Shown here one piece after another: positions 23,639-34,500 of a DNA stretch of 64,000 bases (position 1 is the first letter of the stretch; each line of letters opens with the position of its first letter). The DNA comes from Branchiostoma belcheri (taxonomy: Eukaryota > Chordata > Leptocardii > Amphioxiformes > Branchiostomatidae). Both the position numbers and the translations under genes were made by a program. The notes beneath the pieces were generated by a model. The model was not told the origin of the DNA. It saw only the letters and a list, made by a program, of their open reading frames with translations, and made no database searches. The stretch spans positions 1,791,376 through 1,855,375 of the forward strand of contig NW_017803157.1 in assembly GCF_001625305.1 (NCBI RefSeq), given 5' to 3'.

Positions 23639-26600
23639 ATGAAGCTGTATCAGACCCTGCCTGTACTGTGCCTGGTCGCGGCTGTCGCCCGGGGTTCGCT
23701 CTGTCCTGAGTACTGTGACTGTTATCCTGGGGAGAACAACACCAGCACCATCGTCACATGCCGCGGGGGGAACATCACCAGAGTCCCCACCGACTTCCCA
23801 GCTAACACAACGTACCTGGACATAGGTATGCATGTATACATGGGAAAATGTATATAATGTTTGTAATCTCCAAGCAGATCATACGGTGGCAAGGCAGTAT
23901 CCATTGGCCAGGGGAGTGTCCCCATGGTCAATGAATACTGCCTTGCCACCGTATGATCTGCTTGGAGATTAGATGTTTGTTCACCACTGACGCATTCAAT
24001 ACCAGACACAGGAGATTATGCTAGCCATTTATCAACAGACTGCACAGCATAAAAACAGGATTATGCAAGGTCTTTTGTAGTCTGATTGTCAATTCAAACA
24101 TTTTTGTTCTTAAAAATGCTGTATGTATCAATTGTTGTATGTATATCATCATGAAATCAAAGTTCATCTGTGTTGGTAGTTACATGATTACATCTATTTC
24201 GTACTGGGCCAAACCACAGGTAAGCTAGCGACATTATAGAGCGGGCGAATACTACGGTGGATGGCACCCAGGTTACCCATATGGGGCATCCCGCCCAGGA
24301 TGTACATGTTTAAAGTCAAAACTTTTGTTTCAACACAAGACACTGTTCTCAATTAGAGCTTTCGAGAACAATTCCTTGTGTTGGAACAAAAGTTTTAAAT
24401 TGAAGCACAGTTTCCTTGTGTATCTCAATACCCTGATGTCTGACCTTTTTTTGCATCGTTTCAGAATTCACGAACATCACAAAGTTGCAAGAAGGTGATT
24501 TCCGTCGTCTGCCTGTGCTGACGTCCCTACGCATATTTTGGAACGTGCAACTGACGAAGTTGGACGTGGAGACGTTTTCTGTTGTGCCCACCCTCACCGA
24601 CCTCAGTATCTCCAACTGCTCTTTCTCCAAGTTCCCTTCTGGCATGCTGAAGGGGCTGGAACACCTCCAGACGTTTGACGGTGGGCACAACCTCCTAGAA
24701 ATGGTTCGGTCTGGACTGTTCAGTCATCATCCTACTCTCGAAATGATCAACATTTGGCAGAACAACATTTCTCACCTCGAGCCTGGAGCTTTCGCGGGCA
24801 TGCCCCGTTTGAAAAGCATACTGCTAATGAACAACATGCTCACCTCTGTTTCTGAAACAGCGTTTTCTGGTTCCCCCAATATCCAGTCATTGACTTTCAG
24901 CTTCAATACCATCAGCAGGATAGACAAAGATGCATTTGTAGGGTTGAATCGACTTCAGTCTGTGGATCTGCAGCAAAATATGCTCACCAATATTGACGGC
25001 GTATTCGGGGAGTTGCCCGATTTGAAGGCGCTCACGCTCACCAACAACGTTAACCTTCTGGACTCTATCCACAACGCAACATTCGGCAGTCTCCCGTCCC
25101 TTGCAAACCTGTTCCTTGACAAGAATAAAATCTCTGTGGTGGAGAAGGGAGTCCTTAGTCACCTGAAAAGTCTCCAACAGCTAAATCTCGGCTACAACGA
25201 GATTGTAGACATCTCGCTCACAGGACTTACCTCTCTGACAGAACTTTACGTTCAGGACAACCGTCTCAGCAGTTTTCCCTCCAACATGGCAGACGCAGCC
25301 CAACTACAGGTACTGGAACTGGAGAACAACCCTGTTGAAGAACCCCTGCATGCCGGACAGTTCTCTGATCTTACCAGGTTCGTTTTTTACATATCCTGCT
25401 TATGTAGGAAGGACATATCATGGCTGAAATGGGGAGGGGCCACTGGCTTACAATGTGTCAATAATTAAAATGTATAATGCTGATACATGTACATGTTTTT
25501 GTTTCATATCTGAACGATCTCTAGAACAGGAATGTTACTCAAGCTGTCATTCTCATTTCACCATGTGTAAAAATCATTTACTTTCCTTAAGTCTCTTTGT
25601 GCACCACGGCTACTTTTGAAAACTCAAGACCTGGTTTTCACGACCAGATCTTGTATTATATTAATTTCCCTCTTTTATCATGATATCTAGGTTGCGTCGA
25701 CTTACCCTGGACAACGTCACGAGTCTACAGTCAGCCGGGACACTGGACCCTCGGGCGTTTTGCGGATTGGACCACCTGTACCTTCTCTCTCTCAGATACA
25801 ACCAACTGGTCAGTCTGTCCCCAGATACCTTCACGTGCGTTCCGCAGTTGACGCACTTGTACCTCGATCATAATAACATCACGGAACTAAAGCTTGGAAC
25901 TTTCAAAGCTTTAACCAAGCTGACTGACTTGTATCTGTCGTACAACCAGTTGAGCCGTATCTCGCCTGGTACTTTTGATGGCCTGGTGAAACTTTTCTTT
26001 CTGGCACTTGGAGGAAACAACTTCACCAACATCTTACACGTGGCTCCGGCGCTAGCGGGCTTACCTTGCCTGGATATACCTGCCCTGGACGACAACGCTT
26101 TGGTGTACGTTGGACCAAACTCTTTTCCTGACAACATGGCAATAGATCTTCTGAATCTGTCAGGCAACAAGATTCGCATCATAGAGGAAGGCGCTTTCAC
26201 CGCGCGAGCTTTCCCAAACATGACCAGAGTGTGGTTGGACGAAGGCAATCCGCTGCATTTCCTGCCAGAGAAGATTGTAGACGGGCTTCCGAAGTTTCTA
26301 ACTTTGACCGTGGGCGACGATCCGTTCAACTGCGACTGTCAACTGAAAGGCTTCGCCACATGGCTTCGCAACCAGGTCAACCCACCTAACGCTTACCTGG
26401 TCTGCAGTAGCCCGGCCCACTTGAAGGGAAAGTATCTCAAAGACGTCGCCTTGGAAGACATGACCTGTAACTGCGATCACGAAGAGGCTCCGTCCATTGA
26501 CACAAGCGGTAGCGACAACTACACCGACGAAGGGCAGGCAGCCATCTTGAACTGTAACATCTCAGGCTGTCCCGAAGCCGAGTTTTTCTGGACCACGCCC

Positions 26601-26774
26601 ACGGGAGCGATGCTGGCGGTAGGGTCAGGGTTTCCCAGGTTGGAGGTTCAGGCAAACGGCTCGCTGGTGTTGGACGATGCCAGACCGGAGGACACAGGAG
26701 CGTACTCTTGTACTGCCGTTAACTACCGTGGGAAGGACAGCAAGGAGGTATTTCTCAGAGTGGGTGGTGGATAG
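23639..26774 (+). CDS. Secreted leucine-rich-repeat and immunoglobulin domain protein (LRR-Ig)
   Basis: Extracellular LRR-Ig protein of a family known to be expanded in amphioxus (LRRIG) and discussed as recognition molecules; ligand unknown. Exons 23639-23825, 24465-25377 and 25691-26774 join in phase to 727 residues. Residues 1-20 are a signal peptide (MKLYQTLPVLCLVAAVARGS). An N-terminal cap with CPEYCDC follows, then roughly 18-20 LRRs of LxxLxxLxLxxNxL type (for example LTHLYLDHNNITEL, LTDLYLSYNQLSRI), and a C-terminal cap (NCDCQLKGFATWL..YLVCSSPAHLKGKYL). One Ig domain (about 640-725) has both Cys and the DTGAYSC motif. The protein stops at VFLRVGGG straight after the Ig fold: no transmembrane helix or GPI signal is visible, so it is either secreted or has lost a 3' exon. 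Several NxS/T sites are present. Intron 1 carries a foldback element. Confidence 0.88.
23864..23971. mobile_element. Foldback element (TAATC subfamily) in LRR-Ig intron 1
   Basis: The ends are TAATCTCCAAGCAGATCAT and ATGATCTGCTTGGAGATTA, with complementary arms through CGGTGGCAAGGCAGTAT. The flanks share (A/G)ATGTTTG, an imperfect 8-bp target duplication. It is related to the elements at 10099 and 32057. Confidence 0.85.
24220..24285. mobile_element. Half copy of a TAGCC-type foldback element in LRR-Ig intron 1
   Basis: GGTAAGCTAGCGACATTATA, GAGCGGGCGAATACTAC and GGATGGCACCCAGGTTA match the right arm of the complete element at 35452-35555. The left arm is missing. Confidence 0.7.
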
Positions 26775-27020
26775 TAGAAGATAGTGTTTATTGGTTTATT
26801 TGTATCAACAAGAACATGACTGGCAGCCGCGGGACGTTCAAGGCTGAATTTCGATGCTCTTTACAATAACATAAATCATTCATAGTAGGGCCATTAATAC
26901 AAGTCGCAATCACGTCTGAATCGACAGATTAAACACTTTGGATCAGTGAATTAAAATGTCTACAATAATACCTAACAATTATACCTAACACACCTAAAAT
27001 AATAATACCTAATTAGAGAG
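26775..27020. mobile_element. AT-rich insertion next to the LRR-Ig stop codon, possibly a LINE 3' end
   Basis: Sequence beginning AGTGTTTATTGGTTTATTTG directly after the LRR-Ig stop interrupts two blocks related to that gene's last exon. The reverse complement resembles the CAATAAA-containing tails of LINE 3' ends elsewhere in the window. No coding remnant was seen, so the class is a guess. Confidence 0.35.
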
Positions 27021-27113
27021 TCAGGGCGGAGGACACGGGCGTACTCTTGTACTGCCGTCAACTACCGTGGGAAGGACATCAAGGAAACATTTCTCAGAGT
27101 GGGCGATGAATAA
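27021..27113 (+). pseudogene. Decayed duplicate of the 3' end of the LRR-Ig gene
   Basis: About 90 bp matches 26683-26774: GCGGAGGACACGGGC, GTACTCTTGTACTGCCGT, AACTACCGTGGGAAGGACA and TTTCTCAGAGTGGGCGATGA. One base is missing after GACACGGGC, which shifts the frame, so the DTGAYSC motif cannot be read through. It is a fragment, not an exon. Confidence 0.8.
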
Positions 27114-27771
27114 TGATGTAGTATCTAATGTCAACAAATCATGTTGTGTGTATTTTGCAACTGCTGGTCTGCCACCTAAGCAACCTCTTAAACAACCTGC
27201 TAAATTGTACGGAGAATCTCTGAAATTAAGAATCAAGAAGAAAAAGAACATGTACAGTAGAAGATAGAGTCAGAAAGGCCACACTGTTCTCCACTCTTCG
27301 ACACTGTTAATAGTAGATATATTCGACATTCTTCATTTTCATGCATTCATTTACACGCTTTTGATACTATGTGTCATATTTTACATAGCGTGCTTATGCT
27401 TTGCTTGTTCATACTTCATGTCATTTGTTATGTCACGAGCATACGCCATGGACTTGAGTATGAAGTCACCACGTTTAAAATTTGTCTTTAAATGTGACAA
27501 TTTGAACATCGCCATTGCGTCGTCATAAATCAATTTAAAAAAATCAAAGCTATCTGACCGAATCCCTGCTCATAACATGTAAAACCGGACGCAAAATCTG
27601 CATGGACCCTCGACCAAGTAAAATCAGTGCAATATCCGTCGTTTTGAGGCCGGATATCTGTGGCAAACCTACTAAAATCGAATTGAACGCTGGCGTCACA
27701 TCATGATCAGTGACGTCAGGCCATGCTACAGGTTAAATGGGTGGGATGGCGTTTTGATTTGATTTTGTCAC

Positions 27772-28016
27772 GTCGGTAAAGGTTAGACATCCACGTAAAA
27801 AGATACGCCAAAAAACAATTAATCAGCAACTGGATATGATTTTGGAAACTGTCAGACGTTGTCTAACTTTATTTCCTATTGGACTTCTAAAAATTTGTCT
27901 TCACTTATTTGCATATCAATTAATAGTGTCACTGGCGAAAGGTAATGGATGCTACCTGAAACGTCTGACCGTGTCCAAAATCATATCCAGTTGCTGTTTT
28001 TGGCTTATTTTATCAC
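27772..28016. repeat. Inverted pair of the CUGANGA-hairpin repeat
   Basis: The left part reads GGTTAGACATCCACGTAAAA..CAGCAACTGGATATGATTTT..CAGACGTT. The right part is its partial inverse (ACCTGAAACGTCTGACC, AAAATCATATCCAGTTGCTG). The right part carries CTGGCGA-A-AGGTA-loop-TACCT-GAAAC at 27931-27963. Confidence 0.65.
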
Positions 28017-28363
28017 GCTTTATTCCCCGACTTTCACGCGAAGAAGTAGAACAAGACATGACGCGCGTGTACTTTCAGAATCAAAATTGTCCTCCGACAT
28101 TAAATTCTGTAGAAAAATCAGCTCAATATGCTCGGAGATGTCGTTTGGAAGATGTCATTCTTATTCCAGGCAAAATACAACATGCTTAATGGATGAAAGT
28201 GACGGAGAAAGACGCGGGTAGCTATAGTAAATATAATCAGGATGTAGGGAGTTCCTGCGTCTTGTCTTTGCCGAGGGCCTCGAAAAAACAAAACCAGAGT
28301 TCCGTCTCATGTTTTGACCAGAAAGACGATACGGGGATTCGGTTGTTATTGAAAAAAAATGAG

Positions 28364-28525
28364 TAGCCTGGGTGCCATCCTCCTCCACAGTTTCCGCAGG
28401 CTCCCTAATGTCGCTGGCTACGACATGATAGCTCCTCCACAGTTTCCGCCGGCTCCCTTATGTCGCTGGCTACGACATTATAGGGAGCCGGCGGAATCCA
28501 CGGAGGAGGATGGCACCCAGGCTAC
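28364..28525. mobile_element. Foldback element (TAGCC subfamily)
   Basis: The ends are TAGCCTGGGTGCCATCC and GGATGGCACCCAGGCTA(C). The left arm, with CACAGTTTCCGC and GGCTCCCTAATGTCGCTGGC, is present twice in a row, and the right arm is its inverse once. AAAAATGAG stands at 28355-28363 and 28526-28534, an exact 9-bp target duplication. Confidence 0.85.
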
Positions 28526-28552
28526 AAAAATGAGAGGAAGTGTTGAACAAGT

Positions 28553-28800
28553 AGGTGGCAGAGTGGTCCAGTGGTTAAGGTTGTTGATGTAGGATACAAA
28601 TTCTGGGTTTGAATCTCCAGCGGGCCTTAATGATGAACAGTTGGGGAAGGCGCTTTACACCCATTTCCTCAGTAGACTCCGGTTGAAAGTGAATACCTAG
28701 CTTCGGTTAGGGACGTCCTCTTGGACGGGACATTAAGCAGGAGGTCCTGTATACGTATTTGAAGAAAGGCACACATTGAGCACGTTAAAGAAACCATCAG
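28553..28800 (+). mobile_element. SINE-like element, third family
   Basis: It begins GTAGGTGGCAGAGTGGTCC with GGTTTGAATCTCC (tRNA-like) and has the body CTAGCTTCGGTTAGG and ACGTCCTCTTGGACGGGACA. The inverse body is at 29640-29870 (TCCCATCCTAGAGGACGCCC, TAACCGAAGCTAGGTA), showing that it is dispersed. Confidence 0.55.
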
Positions 28801-31319
28801 GGATAAAACTAGATCATGTCATGCTATAAAAATATTCAGGTGTGTGCATTTGTAGTTCTTTATGATTATTTACTTTCACAAAGTGCTCAGCATTTCGATG
28901 AGTCGAGTCAAAATGCAGTTCTGTATCCAGTTGGTTAAATATTCAATTCGACAACAAGATACCGGAAAAAGTGCACGCGTGTTGCTTCAAAAGCCATGTG
29001 AATGAGGTTGTTGACACCAAGCTTTGAAGATGGTTCTTTGGATACTCCCTGCATGCCGGAATAAGGAAATGTCATGGAGTTTTGTTCAATAGCGCTCCGA
29101 ATATGATCTGGTGCCATCGCCAGAGGGTCTGATTAGTGATGCAGCTCTACAGTAATATCATAGATTCACTCATATAACCGGAGACTGCTGCAGCGACAAC
29201 ATCGGTGGAAAACAGACTCTGGAAGAAAGACGCGCTTTGCGCATCGGTAAGTGTAGTTGTTCATTTATTAAGATTCACTACATTTATCTTATCTACTTCT
29301 ATCGTAGAGTGGAGCTCGTTGCCACCACGGACAGTTGGGGCATCGTCACTAGAAAGCTTTTAACAACTGCAATGAAATGTGCAAAGATTGTGAGTAACAA
29401 GTCCTTCGGTGTGATATAGCTAGCTGCCGCCGCGCCGCGGGCCTGTGAAGCTGGTGTGTTACGCCGAAGTGCGGTTATACCGGCTATACAGATGCATTTA
29501 GATTGTCATGTTACTCTATGGCTTTTTCAACACGTCAACCCTGAGACTAAGACCAGACTGTAAGCTATGAACCACTCACACCAGGAAGGACCAATCTTTT
29601 CAATAAAAGAGTACGTCTTTTCGATAGAATATTAGGGGTGGGATCTTTAACGTACTCAAGTTCTGACCCTAAGTTAACACCGAACCTCCGGCTTTACGTC
29701 CCATCCTAGAGGACGCCCCTAACCGAAGCTAGGTACTCATTTCCTCACATGACTGAAGGGAGAAAATAGAAGTGTCTTTCTCATGGACACAGCACTGGGG
29801 CCAAGAATTCAAATGTAGAACCTTCGGACCAACAACCCTTACCATAAGACCACCTTTTAGCTTGCCACTTTGATAAATGTTGAATTCTTGAATTGTATAA
29901 TCTGTGGATGTCGCCCACCCAATCAATTCCAAAAGCACACTTGTTTTCCTATCCTTTGGCAGAATTCCATTTTAACATTTCATAACTAATTATGCAAATG
30001 TCCTCAGCATTTACATAATCTATGTATAGCGTTATTCACCTTAAACAGTGTGAATTTACCAACATCTACCACTCAGAAATTATGGCAGTTTCTAAGAAAA
30101 TTGAATATGCATGTCGTTCCTACGTAGCTTGTTATTGGGTTGGGTGTTTTTGTGCTGTACTCTGCTGCAGACAGCTGGTGTAGTCAGGGGAAAACGGCTA
30201 CCTCTATTTAAAAATCGAGCCTAGTTCTTTCTTTTGTCTTGTGCGATTTCAGATGTCATGCTTGCGTCGTGTTTTCGGCTTCAATTTTCTTCTTATATGG
30301 TTGTGATGCGCATGGTTCATTTCTGTGCCATAATTTCTTCTGTAACACACCAGCTTTGTATTATACGTTCTTTATTGACTCAACAAAGAGTCCAGGGACT
30401 TTCGTATGGTCGTCTACAACTAAAGAATTAACAAAGCTAAATGCATGTATGAATAACGTCATCCTACGTACAGAACATATGTATGCGGCAAACTACATAC
30501 AGAATATATGTAAGCGGCAACACGTGTATTTCCCTATTTGAGTACTGTACTGGTTATCTCCTCTGAGAATTTTCAATCATATTCGGACAAAAAGGACAAA
30601 ACCTTTGGTCATTTGTTATTTTAGGTACATGTACGCGGTAGGGCGGCAACTGGTGGTTATATAAATTATAAATTTAAACGACCTGTTAGTATAGTGTTAC
30701 ACCTAACCTTTGCACATCTAACTCAAGACGTTGTTTGCGGCATGACAAGATATCTAGTGGGGATGCCTCTACCCTACTTGTCGGCAGCGATTTATACTGT
30801 ACTATAGTTCTAAGAAAAAAAAAGAATTTTAATGTTAAGAATGCGGTGATGTAGAGGTCCCTTCCTCCAAATTATATTTTTAACATCACAAAGAAACAAG
30901 AAAAAGCCGATCCTCTGTATTAGAGCATGAAGGTGATTTTCTACTTCCATGATTAGAGCAGTTTTTGGAGCTAATGTAGTTACCTGTTTTTACTACAAAC
31001 ATGTAGATACCTTTTCTTAGCCTGCTCACTTGTACTTAGCCCGATAGGGCATGAGTGGACAATAAAAGGTTATCTGTTAATCCCCAAGCAGTGGGGGAAG
31101 GCGGCAGGCTACATCCTCATCACATTGGCCGCGTGTATCCATTGGGCTCCTGTAACCGCGCTGGAGGCCCTTTACAGGAGCTCTAGCCCAACATAGACTC
31201 CCCTTGTTCCACTTTAGTCCCCAGTCTGCTCGGCAGAAGAGACCGAGAGGGGCTCCCCGCACCCACTAGATCGACAATCTTGCAACATACCTGGCACTGG
31301 GCAGCACTATCTTAGACTA

Positions 31320-31441
31320 AGCACTAAGGCTTGCCCACAACAGATGGAGATGGAGGGAACTGGTTGTCCTGGTGGGCTCTACGCACTCCGTGCAACAGGA
31401 TTGAGTGAGTGAGTGAGTGAGTGAGTGAGTGAGTGAGTGAG
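31320..31441 (+). mobile_element. 5'-truncated LINE, reverse-transcriptase C-terminus and (GAGT)n tail
   Basis: The reading frame ends LAHNRWRWRELVVLVGSTHS, then VQQD and a stop, directly followed by about nine GAGT units. The minus-strand copy at 38876-39094 ends LVSSTHHVQEE and has the same tail, so both are 3' ends of one retrotransposon family. Confidence 0.7.
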
Positions 31442-31513
31442 TGCAGAATTGGCTTGGAGGTACATGTAACACCTTGTGTTGTACCCAGGTGGCGTGGCCT
31501 GTCGTTAGCCGGT

Positions 31514-34500
31514 ATGGAGGGACCAGAGGAAGCTGGGCTGGTGGCAGACAGTAACGTCACTACAGGTGCTGCTCAGACATTCATCCTCCGTGTTTTAACC
31601 TGTCATAACCTTTACAAACGTTTGTAGGCTAATGGCCAATGGCCTACATAGAATACCTAGTAGACATTTTTCTAATGATTTCTTTAGAGAGCCTGACAAC
31701 GCAAAATTGAAACATAATTGCATTTTATAAAGTCTCACGTATACTGGCAGGTTTGTTTTAAGCAGTAGAGTTTTTCCGTATTGACAAAAAACATGTTTCT
31801 TGATTTGCGTGGAGTTTGCAAGAAGTTGCATGTATTTTGACCAGTGCAATAAATAAAGCAATCGTTTTTCATTCAGGAGGTTGCAGGTTCAAACCTTGGA
31901 CATTTTGCTTTCTCTGCTTAGCACTCAATATAGTTATGAGAAACAGTACAGACAATATCAGCAGACTAACCCCATTCTGTAGTGCTTGCATAACTGTGAA
32001 GCCCAAGGTGTATACATAATGGAGATGTGCACCATATACATAAGGCACTGAACGATTAATCTCCAAGGAGATCATACGGTGGCAAGGCATTGGGCAGGAG
32101 TGTCCATTAGCCACCGGAGCTAATGGACACTCCTCTGGCCAATGGATACTGGAACTTCCTTGTCACCGTATGATCTGCTTGAAGATTACTGAAAGATACG
32201 AGAAGGACTTAAGATATTTAACACTTCTATCATTTCCAGCTGAAAACGTCACCTATCCAGAGAACAACATCACGTATCAGGAGATCCCGCCTCTCGGCGC
32301 GGAGGATTTTTTTAATTCCTGTGTTGTTCAATATACGCAAGGCACTACAAGTTGCGAGAATTCGAAGGGTTTTAACTTTTCTATATTTCCAGCTGAAAAC
32401 GTCACCTATCCAGAGAACAACATCACGCGTACGTATCAAGAGATACCGCCTCTGCTCTCGGAGCGGAGGGTGTTTTAATTGCAGGGCCGTTCCTGTGTTG
32501 GTTACTGCTAGTTGCGAGAATTCGAAGGGTTTTAACTTTTCTATATTTCCAGCTGAAAACGTCAGCTATCCGGAGAACAACATCACGTATCAGGAGATCC
32601 CGCCCCTCGGCGCGGAGGCGTGGGTCGTGCCCGTGCTGTTCGTCCTGATCGGGGTTGTCGGGGTGGGCGCCAACGGGCTCGTCATCTACGTCAGCAACAA
32701 GTTCAAGGAGCTGAAGACCGCAACCAACCGCTACATCGTGAGCCTGGCGGTGACGGACTTGTCCTTTCTGCTTGTCTGCGCTCCCTTCACCGCTTCGCTC
32801 TTCGCGACCACCAGCTGGGCTCTGGGCAAGTCTATGTGCAAGTTCGTCTTCTACTTCATGCAGGTGAGCACTGTATGATCTCTGTTTGTTTGTTTGTTTG
32901 TTTATTTGTGCATCTATTTACCCTCGAAGCTACTCTATTCAGTCAATTGGCCATTAAGGCTTTCCATATCTGTATCTGTATCTCTATCTGTATCTGTATC
33001 TGTATCTGTATAGCCGGTATAACCACCCTTCGGTGAAACACTAGCTTCGCAGGCACGCGGCGCGGCGGCAGCTGGCTACATTACACCGAACGACATAGAG
33101 GTAGAGTTGTGAGGAGCGTCAAGGGACCCGACAATGTCTTATGTTTGTTTGTTTGTTTGCGTGTTTGTTTGTTTGTTTGTTTGTTTGTGTAGGTGACGGT
33201 GAAGGCGATGTGTCTGACCAGGTGCGCCCTGACTGTTGACCGGTACGTCGCTATCGTCCATCCCATCGCCTCCATCAGCTACCGGACCCCGCGGTTCGCA
33301 GTCGCCGTCAGCGCGTGCATCTGGATCGGTGAGTCAGCCTGCTGGTAGCCCAACCTATTTCAAGTCCTTTCTGTATCTGTACCTGGATGTAACTTAAGTC
33401 TAACACACCAGCTTCTGTATCTGTCTAGCCAGTATAGCCACCCTTCGGCTTAACACACCAGCTTCTGTATCTGTATCTGTATATCTGTATCTAATATAAG
33501 CTTCACGGACAGCACAAATCACAATAGAGTTGGCCAATAGGGACGTCCGGACTTTCTTATCCTATTGAGCAAATATGCTGATGCTAATATACCCCAAATT
33601 CATGTCAACTGAGAACTGTCCGTTGCCATGGTGACGGAGGCTGTGATTTTGCGAAAATACCCCAAAACACGCTTTGAGATAAAAGTCTTCCGCTTGTAAG
33701 GTTTTTTTTGCTATTTATACACCAGCGTGGTTTATATAACAGCGTGGTGCTGGGGCCTGATAGCGACTTAAAGGGATTGAATACCGTCTAGTAAAAAGTA
33801 TCTAAGAAACAACTTACAGATGTATACCTTTGTAAAGTGTTGGTGGACTAAGGTGCACAGATAGGCCGCAAAGTTCAACTGGATGGTACGTTTAAAGTGA
33901 AGGTTCCCCTCAGGCCATTTTTTTATGTAACCTTTACCACCGTTTTGAAAGTCTATCTTGTATTCTTCTCTGGTTTTTGTATACAAAGAGGCCGCAAAGT
34001 TTAATCGGATGGTTCGTTTAAAGTTAAGGTTCCCTTCAGGCTACTTTCTGAATGTAACCTTTGCCAACGTTTAGAATGTCTATCTTGTATTCTCCTCTGG
34101 TTTTTGTTCCTCTGGTGCCTAGTTGAAAGACCTAATGATACAAAGATTTTCTTTTCATGATATAGTGTACAGGGTTGCCATGCGATACCGTACAGCTTCA
34201 GGCTGTGTACCTAACTACAATAACTAAAGCACACCCACCACAAAATGTGCACTAAGGACGTTACAAAGTTTAATTGGATGGTTCTTTTAACGCGATGGTT
34301 CCCTCCAGGCTTCGAGATACAATTTCTAGCTTATATTCGCCTCTCCGTTTTGTTCCTTTGGCGTCAAGTTATTAAAAGACCTAATGATACAAGATTTTCT
34401 TTTCATGATAGTGTACAGTGTTGCCATGCGATGCCGTGTGGCTTCAAACTGTGTACCTAACTACATGTACAAAGCACGCCCACCACAGAATTGCACTAGA

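Larger units (their letters stand above)
27114..31513. other. Spacer between the LRR-Ig gene and the GPCR, repeat-rich
   Basis: No gene was recognised. It contains a repeat pair with CUGANGA-type motifs (27772-28016), a foldback element (28364-28525), a SINE-like family on the plus strand (28553-28800) and minus strand (29640-29870), LINE 3' fragments (29412-29500 plus, 30690-30810 minus) and a LINE reverse-transcriptase end with a (GAGT)n tail (31320-31441). The remaining 27114-27770 and 28880-29410 are AT-rich without detectable genes. Confidence 0.65.

Noticed and set aside
29237..29419. Small plus-strand open frame between repeats
   Set aside because: No homology, poor start context, and it ends in a LINE 3' fragment.
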